Source of the DNA: Desulfonatronovibrio sp.
GTDB taxonomy: Bacteria > Desulfobacterota > Desulfovibrionia > Desulfovibrionales > Desulfonatronovibrionaceae
Reading direction: 5' to 3'
Assembly (NCBI GenBank): GCA_003566455.1
Contig: PXDF01000165.1
Location: 1-41,997 of the forward strand
Length of the DNA stretch: 41,997 nucleotides
Shown here: one piece after another, positions 1-7,419 of the stretch
Numbering within the stretch: position 1 is the first letter of the stretch
Layout: each line of letters opens with the position of its first letter
Position numbers and translations under genes: made by a program
The notes under the pieces: model-generated
What the model saw: the letters and a program-made list of their open reading frames with translations, nothing else
Told to the model about the DNA's origin: nothing
The model's database searches: none

Positions 1-52
1 CAGCGCCGATGATACTTGGGGTCAACCCCTGGGAAAGTAGGTCGCCGCCGGA
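1..52 (+). rRNA. rrf: 5S ribosomal RNA, 3' end only
   Basis: The window opens inside a 5S rRNA. The string CAGCGCCGATGATACTTGGG, the GGGGTCAACCCC hairpin and the AAAGTAGGTCGCCGCC tail match the 3' third of bacterial 5S rRNA (E. coli has AGCGCCGATGGTAG and AGAGTAGGGAACTGCC at the same places). The 5' two thirds lie outside the window, so the end of an rRNA operon is probably just upstream. The exact 3' end, near 51-52, is estimated from the expected pairing of the terminal GCCGCCGG with the missing 5' strand. A 66-codon reading frame across this region is not a gene. Confidence 0.85.
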
Positions 53-80
53 ACAATTCTTATCCTGCCTCCAAAGGCAC

Positions 81-114
81 AAAAAAAGGGACTCATTAAT
101 GAGTCCCTTTTTTT
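81..114 (+). terminator. Intrinsic terminator of the rRNA operon
   Basis: A perfect 34-nt palindrome: seven A, then GGGACTCATTAATGAGTCCC, then seven T. The stem is GGGACTCAT/ATGAGTCCC with flanking A-U pairs, and the T-run follows directly. It begins about 30 nt after the 5S 3' end, where an rRNA operon terminator is expected. Because it is symmetrical it could also stop transcription from the right. Confidence 0.85.
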
Positions 115-345
115 GTGGCATGCAGGCGACCATTCATGGAAGCAAATTTACCATTCATGGAAATGATGTGGATAATGCCTGTATATTGTCAAGAAATCCT
201 TGTATGTAATAACATATCATAAAAATTCGCACACCTGACTCTCCTGTTTGCCTCTGTAATTCTTTTTTTCTTCTCTGGAAAATGAGCATATTTTTTATCA
301 AGTTTTAAGCTTTTACCGGACATCATAACTTAAAGAGTTGACTGC
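115..345 (+). other. Intergenic region with a 13-bp direct repeat
   Basis: No gene is visible between the 5S terminator and the exonuclease. The sequence ACCATTCATGGAA occurs at 129-141 and again at 150-162, on the same face of the helix 21 bp apart, which could be a paired protein-binding site. A TTGTCA at 186-191 is followed by AT-rich sequence (TAATAA at 207-212), but the spacer is poor, so a promoter is only possible. The rest is AT-rich and shows nothing else. Confidence 0.35.
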
Positions 346-1098
346 ATGTTTTCATTGGCGGTTATTTCATCCAGTTTATTATCACGCGGTTCCTGGCCCT
401 TCAGTCCTTCAAAGGCCAGACCTGCGCATCCTTTGCTTATTCAGAGCAAGGAATATTTTTCCAGGCTAGATCAGAGCAATCCCTTGAAAAGATACGATTT
501 TGTAGTCCTGGACACAGAGTTGACCGGACTGGAGGTAAAAAAGGATGAAATCGTTTCCATAGGGGCTGTTCGCATCCGCGAGATGCGCATTGATATAAAA
601 GACAGTTTTTATTTCTGCGTATGCCCTTCCAAAGAAGTGCCAAAGCAAAGCACATTGATCCACAGAATAACGCCGTCACAGGCAAGCAAGGCTCCTCCCC
701 TTGAAGAAGGTCTTCTGGCCCTGCTTGACTATTGCGGCAACTCATTGATTATCGGTCATAATATCAATCTGGACATGAAGATTATCAACCGGGCACTGGA
801 GGAACGCTTCGGAGGAAGGCTTTACAACCTCTGTATAGACACCATGCGTCTGGCCCGTGTTTACCAGGATAGACAATGGGTTGGTTCACTTGAATGCTGC
901 AATACGGAAATTTCCTACAATCTGAAAAAGTTAAGCCAGGAATATAATCTGCCTCTGTTTGAAGAACACAATGCCTTAACCGACTCCCTGCAGACAGCCT
1001 ACCTGTTTTTATTTCTGATTCACAAGATGCAGGACGCAACCTCCTGGAACCTTAAGGATCTTTGCAGGGTCGCCTGTGTCAGGAGATGGGGAGGGTAA
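346..1098 (+). CDS. 3'-5' exonuclease, DnaQ/DEDDh family
   Basis: A 250-residue protein with the three exonuclease motifs of the DnaQ-like DEDDh superfamily, which removes 3' nucleotides from DNA or RNA with two metal ions. ExoI is VVLDTELTG (Asp56, Glu58), ExoII is HNINLDM (Asp143), and ExoIII is HNALTDS (His208, Asp213), so all catalytic residues are present. Residues 1-48 are a non-catalytic extension of unclear role. There is no polymerase or UvrC-like domain, so this is a stand-alone nuclease and not necessarily the replicative epsilon subunit. It lies 52 nt upstream of the symporter on the same strand. Stand-alone exonucleases of this type often neighbour symporter and cNMP/CBS/DUF294 genes, as here, but the functional link is not established. 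The start has only a weak AAAGAG upstream. Confidence 0.85.
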   Translation: MFSLAVISSSLLSRGSWPFSPSKARPAHPLLIQSKEYFSRLDQSNPLKRYDFVVLDTELTGLEVKKDEIVSIGAVRIREMRIDIKDSFYFCVCPSKEVPKQSTLIHRITPSQASKAPPLEEGLLALLDYCGNSLIIGHNINLDMKIINRALEERFGGRLYNLCIDTMRLARVYQDRQWVGSLECCNTEISYNLKKLSQEYNLPLFEEHNALTDSLQTAYLFLFLIHKMQDATSWNLKDLCRVACVRRWGG

Positions 1099-1150
1099 TG
1101 TTTAGGATAGATATGTGGATTTGGTTCTTATAACTCGGGAGGTTTGAAGG

Positions 1151-2932
1151 ATGGATATTGACACGACATGGGTTTGGATCTTTCTGGCCTTGTATGTTGT
1201 CTACTGCTTCTATTGGGGCTTAAGAGGTTATTTTACCGAGAAAACCTCTTACGGCTATTCAATAGGCGGGAGGCAAATTCCCATGATCGCCTTCCTAATG
1301 GCCGCCACAGCAGCATCCTTCAGCGGATGGACAACTGTCGGACATCCGGGACTCATCTGGAAATATGGGCTGGCTTATGCCTTTGCTTCGTTTTATGTGC
1401 TGACCATACCTATAACCGGGAGTTTTTTCGCCAAGCGAACCTGGCTCATGGGCAAGAGGTACGGCTTTGTCACCCCCGGCGACATGTATGCCTATTACTA
1501 CAACAATGAGAACGTGCGCTCGCTGGTGGTCATAACCGCGATACTGTACGGTGTTTTCTACTCCGCGGTCCAGCTTATTGCCGCCGGCGCTTTGTTCCAC
1601 TGGGTTACCGGATTTCCCCTGTCCTGGGGGGCCATTCTCATGGCCTTTATTGTCTGGTTCTATGTGGTCACAGGCGGACTCAGGGCCAGTACCTGGGTAG
1701 GAGTAATTCAGTTCATTCTGCTGGTATTTTCCATCATTCTAATTGGCATCTATGTCCTGATCCATTTCGGGGGCTGGTCCGCACTCAGTCAGCAGGTGGC
1801 AGGAATGCCTGAAAGTTATCTGCAGGTACCTTCTATAATTGAGTTTACCGTTGGCGAGCAAATATGGACTACACTGATGATCCTGACCTACCTGTTTGCC
1901 CTGATGGGCATTCAGTCCTCTCCGGCCTTTACCATGTGGCAGTTTTCCAATAAGAATCCTAAACCCTTTGCCTGGCAGCAGGTCTTCATGTCCACTTTTG
2001 TGGTGGGCTTTGCCCTGTTCTTTTTTACCGCCTTCCAGGGTCTGGGCGCGCAGATTCTGGACATGCAGGGCCTTATTGAACCAGCCTCGGACAGGGACGT
2101 GGTGCCCATTCTCATGGCCAAGTTCCTGCCGCCTTTTGTCCTTGGCATCTGCTTTATCGGTATTATAGCGGCCATGCATTCAACTGCAGCTCCTTACATC
2201 GGCACAGCCGGGTCCATGCTCTTGAGGGATGTATGGTGGTTGAAGATACGTAAGAAAAAAGGCAGCCATGCTGAACAGATATGGTTCAACCGCCTGTTTG
2301 TCACCATTTTGACCATTCTTGCTCTTCTGGTGGGGCTTCACTCAACAGCGGCCATAGTCATCCTTGGCGCTCTGGCCACTGCTCTGGGTTTTGTAATGTA
2401 TATTCCTCTTCTGGGTACCCTCTGGGGTTTCCGCTGGCCTTCCATAGGCACCTTCCTGGGCATACTCGTGGGATTGGCAGTCGTCTTTCTGACCTACCAC
2501 GTCTTCCCCAATCCCCTGACCATTCACAGCGCAGCCTGGGGTACGGGCAGCGGCCTTATAGTTGCCTATCTGTGCCGTTTCCTGGGAGCCAGAGACAATC
2601 AGGAAACCATCAACAGACAGAAGGAAGTCCGTTCCTGGCTGGACAGCATTGAACAGCCCGGTCCCAGGGGACGCACCTGGCGCAATTCAATGAAGATAAT
2701 CGTGCCTTTTTGGTATATCTTTGCAATAGGCCCCCTTTGCATCCTGGGCAATTATGGTCTGTTTTCCTTTGCCGGGTTCCCGTCGCTCTGGTCCTGGCAG
2801 ATAGCCTGGTGGATGGTTGGCATCGTCATGATGTGGGCCCTCTGCTTCAAGGCGGAAATGGCCACCATTACAGATGAACAGATCAGGAGAGCCGAAACCG
2901 AGTCCAATATCGTGGTCGAAGAAGTGACCTAA
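1151..2932 (+). CDS. Sodium:solute symporter (SSS family)
   Basis: A 593-residue, strongly hydrophobic protein with about 13 predicted membrane spans and the LeuT-type fold expected of the sodium:solute symporter family. The N-terminal stretch GYSIGGRQIP followed by AATAASFSGW (residues about 35-60) is the conserved TM1/TM2 region of SSS carriers, near the sodium and substrate site. It should use the sodium gradient to import a small organic solute, but the substrate cannot be read from the sequence. A good ribosome site (GGGAGGT, 1137-1143) precedes the ATG. A 28-codon gene follows after 16 nt with its own strong ribosome site, and the DUF294 gene is convergent. The last ~90 residues include a hydrophilic loop and further hydrophobic spans. 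Confidence 0.9.
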   Translation: MDIDTTWVWIFLALYVVYCFYWGLRGYFTEKTSYGYSIGGRQIPMIAFLMAATAASFSGWTTVGHPGLIWKYGLAYAFASFYVLTIPITGSFFAKRTWLMGKRYGFVTPGDMYAYYYNNENVRSLVVITAILYGVFYSAVQLIAAGALFHWVTGFPLSWGAILMAFIVWFYVVTGGLRASTWVGVIQFILLVFSIILIGIYVLIHFGGWSALSQQVAGMPESYLQVPSIIEFTVGEQIWTTLMILTYLFALMGIQSSPAFTMWQFSNKNPKPFAWQQVFMSTFVVGFALFFFTAFQGLGAQILDMQGLIEPASDRDVVPILMAKFLPPFVLGICFIGIIAAMHSTAAPYIGTAGSMLLRDVWWLKIRKKKGSHAEQIWFNRLFVTILTILALLVGLHSTAAIVILGALATALGFVMYIPLLGTLWGFRWPSIGTFLGILVGLAVVFLTYHVFPNPLTIHSAAWGTGSGLIVAYLCRFLGARDNQETINRQKEVRSWLDSIEQPGPRGRTWRNSMKIIVPFWYIFAIGPLCILGNYGLFSFAGFPSLWSWQIAWWMVGIVMMWALCFKAEMATITDEQIRRAETESNIVVEEVT

Positions 2933-2948
2933 GAGGAGGTATAAAATA

Positions 2949-3035
2949 ATGAAAGCTGAAGATATCTGGTTGATTCTGGTTTTAGGGTTCAGTGTTTTAT
3001 GGCTGATACTTCTGAGCGTGGGAGCCCTGGGATAA
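2949..3035 (+). CDS. 28-residue single-span membrane microprotein
   Basis: A tiny gene directly behind the symporter. The strong ribosome site AGAGGAGGT (2932-2940) sits 8 nt before the ATG, the best in this part of the window. The product begins MKAEDIW and continues as one hydrophobic helix (residues about 7-27, ending GALG), so it is probably a single-span inner-membrane peptide. Short helical accessory subunits encoded beside sodium symporters are known (for example MetS beside MetP of the NSS family), and small accessory proteins beside SSS-type symporters have also been annotated. By position this is probably a partner of the upstream symporter. That role is inferred; the open frame, ribosome site and hydrophobicity are seen directly. 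Confidence 0.65.
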   Translation: MKAEDIWLILVLGFSVLWLILLSVGALG

Positions 3036-3089
3036 GTAAATATAGGTATACACAAGCGGTTACAGAACTGATTAAATATCATCAAGGGA

Positions 3090-5000
3090 TCAGGTAATGC
3101 CGATATCCTGAGTCAGATCCATGCGCATTCTGCCCTGGGCGTTCCTGATCCCTTTGAATGCCTCTTTCAGGCTTTGCCTGTGGATATAAGTCAGTTCTTT
3201 GGGCAGGATAAGGTTATCCGCAGGTCTGCCCTCTTCCACCATCATTTCAATCTGATGCGAAAGCCTGATCAGCATCATAAATCCGTATGCGTGGGCGAGC
3301 TCCTGATAATCCTTTTTATCCAGAACTCCAAGCTGGCCCAGTTTTTCCAGTCTGCTCAGAGTATTGGTGTCAGATATTCTGTGCTTAAGGGCATAAACCC
3401 TGGCAAAGTCCACCATGATCTGCATGGGTTTTTTAATATCCAGGTAATTTTTTCTGTCCTTTGTTGTTTTAAGCACCAGATTTCCGAAAAAATCCAGAGG
3501 GGGTTTGAAGCGCAGGGAATTTTCCGCCAAATGACGGAAAAAACCCAGCCAGTCCCCAAGGGTCTGGAACAGGTAGTTTCTCAGTCCATCAATCAGGTCA
3601 TTGTCGCCGTAGCCGGTCCTGAAATCGAAGAAAATACTGGAATGCAGCAGATCAACCGGCTCCGCGTTGTGGATCCAGTTCCAGAAGTATTTCTGCCAGA
3701 CACTCAAAGGCTGACACCATTTGAGATTGTTGGCCATAATCTTGAACCTGCAGAATGAATACCCCACCTGATCCAGCATTGTGCAGATTTTATCTCCTAG
3801 CTGTAAAAAGTATTTTTGGGCCTCTTTTTCCAGATCCGCCTCCACATCAGCATAGACTATAGCGTTGTCCTGGTCGGTTTTCAGGGTCTGCTCCATGCGG
3901 CCTTCGCTGCCCATGATCATGAAAGCGAAACGCGCTGGAGGCTTTCCAGCCTGTTCCAATGCAAATTCGGAAATTTTTTTCAGGATGGCATCGGAGATTT
4001 CAGTAATGATCCGGTTCAGATCTCCAGCCCTGGCTCCACTGTCCATTAAAGATTTTATCAGTCCGGGCAATTGCCTGTATCTGGCCTTGAGGTCAGATAT
4101 TCCTCCAGCCAGTAGAATTTCCCGCATTAAATAGACAGGAGACTTTCCCTGGGCCAGAAGCAGGTCCTGTTCTGTGGCAATGCCCAGAATGTTTGCAGAG
4201 TCATCTGTTATCACCAGGTGTTTGATATTGTGTTTCATCATTTTCATGATGGCCTCAAAAACCTGAGCCTTGGCGGACAGGGTGATAAGAGGCCTGGAGG
4301 TGATATCCCTGACCGGTTTATTAACAGGGTAGTTTCTGCTTACAACCTTGCTTCGCAGATCATTGTCCGTGAGCAGACCCACACTTTGCCCCTGGGAATT
4401 CATGACCACGATTGAGCTCCTTTTCTTGCTGCTCATGATTTTTGCTGCATCCTGTATGTTCAGATCTTCAGAACATGAGGCGAATTCCCTGGAGAAAATA
4501 TCCTGCAGGTAAAGGTTGAGAAAGCCCGGAGAAGCGGTTGATTCATCGGTGCCCGCGGTTCTGGCAATAAGGGTCATATAGGGCCGCTGCAGCATCTGAC
4601 TGCTGAACTGTGCCGTGAAGTACTGAATAAATTCGGGATAACGGGAACAGAGATCAAGAAAATGTACTCTGGACAGAGAATAAAGTGTTGTCTTCTCGAG
4701 GGTTATTACCGTGCGTATGGAAAGGCTTCTGTTGAAAAGGGTTGACAGGCCCCCGTAAATGCTTTTTTCTTCAAGAACCTCGCTTAAATCTTTCCGGTTC
4801 TCTCCCTCAATGTATTTTTCCACTTTGCCCTGGGCAATTATATAGACATGGTTCAAGATGGACTTGTTTTGAACAAAAAGGATCCTTCCGGATGGATAGC
4901 TGCTTTGGCTTAAATTTTGTGCTGTTTTCCCTAGTTCATCCTCGGAAAGAAGGTCAAATGGCTCTACAGTGGCTAAAAACCTGACGGCTTCACTATTCAT
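3090..5000 (-). CDS. cNMP-binding/CBS/DUF294 nucleotidyltransferase-like protein
   Basis: A 636-residue regulatory protein. Residues about 10-125 resemble a cyclic-nucleotide-binding (CAP_ED) fold, about 178-285 hold a pair of CBS domains (TDNDL and TEQDL at their ends), and about 350-490 are the DUF294 nucleotidyltransferase domain. The last contains GSEGRMEQ (364-371) and TDQD (375-378), the metal-binding signature shared with GlnD-type uridylyltransferases. The C-terminal part is DUF294_C-like. Such proteins are soluble and are thought to sense nucleotides and modify a partner, but no substrate is established. The gene is convergent with the symporter and its microprotein; proteins of this architecture frequently neighbour sodium symporters, which suggests control of transport. 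The sequence TCAAGGAGAAGTCA lies upstream of the ATG on this strand. Confidence 0.85.
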   Translation of the reverse strand: MNSEAVRFLATVEPFDLLSEDELGKTAQNLSQSSYPSGRILFVQNKSILNHVYIIAQGKVEKYIEGENRKDLSEVLEEKSIYGGLSTLFNRSLSIRTVITLEKTTLYSLSRVHFLDLCSRYPEFIQYFTAQFSSQMLQRPYMTLIARTAGTDESTASPGFLNLYLQDIFSREFASCSEDLNIQDAAKIMSSKKRSSIVVMNSQGQSVGLLTDNDLRSKVVSRNYPVNKPVRDITSRPLITLSAKAQVFEAIMKMMKHNIKHLVITDDSANILGIATEQDLLLAQGKSPVYLMREILLAGGISDLKARYRQLPGLIKSLMDSGARAGDLNRIITEISDAILKKISEFALEQAGKPPARFAFMIMGSEGRMEQTLKTDQDNAIVYADVEADLEKEAQKYFLQLGDKICTMLDQVGYSFCRFKIMANNLKWCQPLSVWQKYFWNWIHNAEPVDLLHSSIFFDFRTGYGDNDLIDGLRNYLFQTLGDWLGFFRHLAENSLRFKPPLDFFGNLVLKTTKDRKNYLDIKKPMQIMVDFARVYALKHRISDTNTLSRLEKLGQLGVLDKKDYQELAHAYGFMMLIRLSHQIEMMVEEGRPADNLILPKELTYIHRQSLKEAFKGIRNAQGRMRMDLTQDIGIT

Positions 5001-5024
5001 TGACTTCTCCTTGTTGATGAAATG

Positions 5025-5252
5025 CTACTTAGTTGATGCTTTGAGCAGCAAAGAGACTGACGCTGCGAATATACAGGAAACGCCCGCAATGGTAAAGGAA
5101 ATAGACCAGGTTGAGATATCTCCGACATCGGCCGCATCCCTGAAATATCCGGCTATCTGCGGACCGGAGATTTTTGTCAGTCCGTAGCATGAAAATATCC
5201 ATCCATAGTTGGCTCCAAGGCTTTGCTTCTCAAAATAATCAGCTGTAATGAT
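5025..5252 (-). pseudogene. Remnant of an MFS transporter C-terminus (OFA type)
   Basis: On the minus strand a 75-codon frame with no start codon runs from just after an in-frame TAA to a TAG. It reads ADYFEKQSLGANYGWIFSCY, then GLTKISGPQIAGYFRDA, then a hydrophobic span ending VSLLLKAS. ADYFG-x-x-x-x-GANYG and GP-x-x-AG-x-x-RD are typical of the last two helices of oxalate/formate-antiporter-like major facilitator proteins. About 350 residues that should precede it are missing, so this is a decayed gene tail. It lies immediately upstream of the DUF294 gene on the same strand, so a second transporter once sat beside this regulator. Confidence 0.6.
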
Positions 5253-5514
5253 TTAAAAAAGAAGCTTTACTGCGATGAACTGCCAATGAGCTCATGTTGC
5301 CTGCGGCCGGAAATTTTTGTAGTCTGATCCTAGATTATTCTGATGACAAAAGCGTATCAGATTTATCTTAAACAATTATATCCGTGAAGACGATTTTATA
5401 AAATATTTATTGCCAACAAGTTTAACAGGTTACAGCAAGATGTATGAAATTTATCTCTGAGGGAAAATTCAAGATATGTTTTGTTTTACCGGTTAACAGA
5501 ACAGGGCGGTATTC
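5253..5514. other. Intergenic region, no gene seen
   Basis: AT-rich sequence between the transporter remnant and the DUF362 gene. The only structure noticed is a stretch near 5300-5325 (CTGCGGCCGGAAATTTTTGT) that resembles 5158-5180 inside the remnant (CTGCGGACCGGAGATTTTTG). It may be a degraded partial duplication, or chance. No convincing promoter or terminator was found. Confidence 0.3.
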
Positions 5515-6315
5515 ATGAGTCATGAAAAGAGTTTTTCAGTTGAGAAGTTCACCAGCTATCAAGATTCTCTTCAGGCGTGTCTTGACGGTATTTCAGCGGG
5601 CAGTGTTATCAAAAAGCGCAAGCTGATCATAATCAAACCCAACCTGGTTAATTCAACTCCATTTCCAGTCACAACATCTCCGGATATGATCAGCGCTCTT
5701 GTAGGATACATCCGGAAGTATTCAAAGGCCAGACTGATTGTTGCCGATGGGTGCGGGGATGCTGATCTTGATACAAGTCAGGTATTCCAGCAGCTTGGCT
5801 ACCTGGATCTGGCAGCAGAGCATGGCCTGGAACTCGTTGATCTTAATCAGGAACCTTTAACCAGGCTTAGAAATCCCCAATGCAAGGTGCTGCCGGAAAT
5901 CTATCTGCCCAGGATCGCACTCAAGGGTTTTCTTATTTCCGTGCCTGTTCTCAAGAAACATTCTCTGGCCCGGGTCACCCTGGCCATGAAAAACATGCTG
6001 GGGATTGCTCCCCCGAAATACTACCAGCAGGGGGGAAGCTGGAAAAAGTCTTTCTTTCATGGCCAGATGCACAGATCCATTTTTGAACTGAACCTTTACC
6101 GGAAACCCGATTTGTCAATCATTGACGCCACATTGGGCATGGCCGAATACCATCTGGGGGGCAGCACCTGCGATCCTCCCGTGAACAGGATCGTAGCCGG
6201 ATTCGACCCTGTGAGGGTTGATGCTTGCGGAACTGAACTTCTGGGCCTCTCCTGGAAGGATATCCCCCATATCCGCTTGGCCCACGGGGTTCTGGGGCGG
6301 GCGTGTGAGCGGTAA
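5515..6315 (+). CDS. DUF362 domain-containing protein
   Basis: A 266-residue protein of the DUF362 family. Recognisable segments are IIKPNLVNSTPFPVTTSPDM near the N-terminus, VADGCGDADLDTSQVF in the middle, PVLKKHSLARVTLAMKNMLG, and a C-terminal FDPVRVDACGTELLG. DUF362 proteins often occur fused to, or beside, iron-sulfur ferredoxin domains; no ferredoxin CxxCxxC cluster is visible here, so this is the short form. The biochemical role is unknown. The start has a moderate GGGCGG upstream. The gene precedes the aromatic operon on the same strand, but a promoter-like sequence and an attenuator separate them, so it is probably a separate unit. Confidence 0.8.
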   Translation: MSHEKSFSVEKFTSYQDSLQACLDGISAGSVIKKRKLIIIKPNLVNSTPFPVTTSPDMISALVGYIRKYSKARLIVADGCGDADLDTSQVFQQLGYLDLAAEHGLELVDLNQEPLTRLRNPQCKVLPEIYLPRIALKGFLISVPVLKKHSLARVTLAMKNMLGIAPPKYYQQGGSWKKSFFHGQMHRSIFELNLYRKPDLSIIDATLGMAEYHLGGSTCDPPVNRIVAGFDPVRVDACGTELLGLSWKDIPHIRLAHGVLGRACER

Positions 6316-6364
6316 ATAAATTGAAATCGCCCAGAAAAAAATATCAGTTTTTTGAAAATTTTTG

Positions 6365-6394
6365 TTGACAAAGGCAAAATTAATAAATTATTCC
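6365..6394 (+). promoter_or_regulatory. Candidate promoter of the aromatic operon
   Basis: A perfect -35 box, TTGACA (6365-6370), lies in the 300-bp gap before the operon. The -10 is less clear; TATTCC (6389-6394, 18-bp spacer) or ATTATT (6387-6392, 16-bp spacer) are the best fits. Initiation would then fall close to 6400, only a few bases before the leader-peptide ATG at 6402, so that leader mRNA could be nearly leaderless. GATAAT at 6408-6413 is an alternative -10, but it would place the start inside the leader ORF. Confidence 0.45.
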
Positions 6395-6401
6395 TACTCA
6401 C

Positions 6402-6494
6402 ATGTTAGATAATTCCCTCAACCACACCTGTATCAATTTTTATTTTTGGTATTTTTATTTTAACAGGGCCTGTGGTCTGGAGGGAGAGGTTTAG
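6402..6494 (+). CDS. Aromatic leader peptide (Phe-Tyr-Trp attenuator)
   Basis: A 30-codon frame ending in TAG, upstream of the operon terminator. Residues 13-20 are FYFWYFYF, encoded at 6438-6461 by four TTT, three TAT and one TGG codon. Eight consecutive aromatic codons before an intrinsic terminator, in front of genes for making Phe, Tyr and Trp, are the hallmark of a leader peptide at which the ribosome stalls when a charged tRNA is scarce. Sampling all three aromatic amino acids fits an operon covering the shared pathway and all three branches. There is no clear Shine-Dalgarno sequence, and an in-frame TAA at 6384-6386 excludes a longer version. The run is T-rich, so composition contributes; the competing RNA structures downstream are the independent support. 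Confidence 0.75.
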   Translation: MLDNSLNHTCINFYFWYFYFNRACGLEGEV

Positions 6495-6560
6495 TCTAAC
6501 AGCAACAGTTTTAAACTCACAATCCAAAGGGCCGCAGGCATAAGCCGGCGGCCCTTTTTT
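6421..6560 (+). promoter_or_regulatory. Transcription attenuator with competing hairpins
   Basis: Four pairing segments can be traced. Segment 1 (ACCACA, 6421-6426) pairs with TGTGGT (6471-6476), enclosing the aromatic codon run. Segment 2 (GCCTGTGGTCT, 6468-6478) pairs over 11 contiguous positions, three of them G-U, with segment 3 (GGGCCGCAGGC, 6529-6539), forming an antiterminator. Segment 3 pairs with segment 4 (GCCGGCGGCCC, 6544-6554), forming the terminator. A ribosome stalled in most of the codon run (6438-6461) would break 1:2 and leave segment 2 free for 2:3; uninterrupted translation would favour 3:4. The leader stop lies 14 nt past segment 2, so timing matters more than direct blocking by a ribosome at the stop. 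Confidence 0.75.
6526..6560 (+). terminator. Attenuator terminator before ADTH synthase
   Basis: Stem GGGCCGCAGGC (6529-6539) with GCCGGCGGCCC (6544-6554), one A/G mismatch and a four-base ATAA loop. It is extended by AAA (6526-6528) against the start of a six-T run (6555-6560). It stands 58 nt before the first structural gene and is the stop arm of the leader attenuator. Confidence 0.9.
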
Positions 6561-6618
6561 GTTTCAGAGAACCGGGTCGCCGCAAGTCCTGGGCCGGAAA
6601 ACCAGGGAGGAAAAAAAG

Positions 6619-7419
6619 ATGCATTTAGGAAAAGCCATCAGACTGGAAAGAATCTTCAACCGCAACACCGGCAGAACAATTATTGTGCCCCTTGATCATG
6701 GGGTAACCGTTGGTCCCATCTATGGCCTGGCTGATCTCAGGGCAACAGTGGGAAAAATTGCCGAGGGAGGAGCCAACGCTGTAGTCATGCATAAGGGTCT
6801 GGCCAGATGCGGCCACAGAGGCGAGGGAAGCGATGTCGGACTGATTGTTCATCTGTCAGCCAGCACATCCATTTCACCCTTTCCCAACGCCAAGACCCTT
6901 GTGGCCACAGTTGAAGACGGAATCAAGCTTGGAGCTGACGCTGTTTCGGTTCATGTTAATCTTGGAGATGAAACCGAGAGGGATATGTTAAGAGATCTGG
7001 GTGCGGTGGCTTCCAAGGCCAATGAATGGGGCATGCCCCTTCTGGCCATGGTTTACGCCAGAGGGCCCAAGGTAAGGAATGAATATGATATGGATGTTGT
7101 CAGTCATTGCGCCCGGGTTGGAGAAGAGCTTGGGGCTGATGTGGTCAAGGTTCCGTATACGGGTGAAATGGACAGTTTTTCCAAAGTTGTGGAATCGTGC
7201 TGCATTCCGGTGGTTATTGCCGGGGGGCCCAAGCTTGATAATGGCAGGGATCTGATACAGATGGTTCACGATGCTGTAGCTGCCGGAGGGGCTGGACTGT
7301 CCATAGGCCGGAATATTTTCCAGCACGACAATCCATCCTTGATAATAAAAATATTGTGCGAAGTTGTGCATAATGATGTTGAGATCGATGAAGCCATGGA
7401 AATGCTGGCAAAGGGCTAA
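6619..7419 (+). CDS. ADTH synthase (archaeal-type first step to 3-dehydroquinate)
   Basis: A 266-residue class I aldolase of the DhnA/FbaB family, most like 2-amino-3,7-dideoxy-D-threo-hept-6-ulosonate synthase (MJ0400 type). That enzyme condenses a 6-deoxy-5-ketohexose 1-phosphate with aspartate semialdehyde, replacing DAHP synthase. Visible catalytic positions are Asp26 (PLDHG), Tyr146 (MVYARG) and the Schiff-base Lys177 (VVKVPYTG), spaced as in MJ0400. PVVIAGGPK and GLSIGRNIF form the phosphate-binding end. The start at ATG 6619 has an AGGGAGG ribosome site; a longer frame from 6559 begins inside the terminator and was not used. The 3-dehydroquinate synthase II gene next door supports this assignment over fructose-bisphosphate aldolase. 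Confidence 0.9.
   Translation: MHLGKAIRLERIFNRNTGRTIIVPLDHGVTVGPIYGLADLRATVGKIAEGGANAVVMHKGLARCGHRGEGSDVGLIVHLSASTSISPFPNAKTLVATVEDGIKLGADAVSVHVNLGDETERDMLRDLGAVASKANEWGMPLLAMVYARGPKVRNEYDMDVVSHCARVGEELGADVVKVPYTGEMDSFSKVVESCCIPVVIAGGPKLDNGRDLIQMVHDAVAAGGAGLSIGRNIFQHDNPSLIIKILCEVVHNDVEIDEAMEMLAKG

Noticed and set aside
9-209. Open reading frame of 66 codons
   Set aside because: It begins in the 5S rRNA and runs through its terminator palindrome.
6559-6618. Longer N-terminus for ADTH synthase
   Set aside because: It would start in the T-run of the attenuator terminator; ATG 6619 has an AGGGAGG site and matches the family start.
6316-6618. T-box riboswitch or TRAP-type site before the aromatic operon
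   Set aside because: No T-box core (AGGGUGGNACCGCG-like) and no run of spaced GAG/UAG triplets were seen; the leader peptide with alternative hairpins explains the region.
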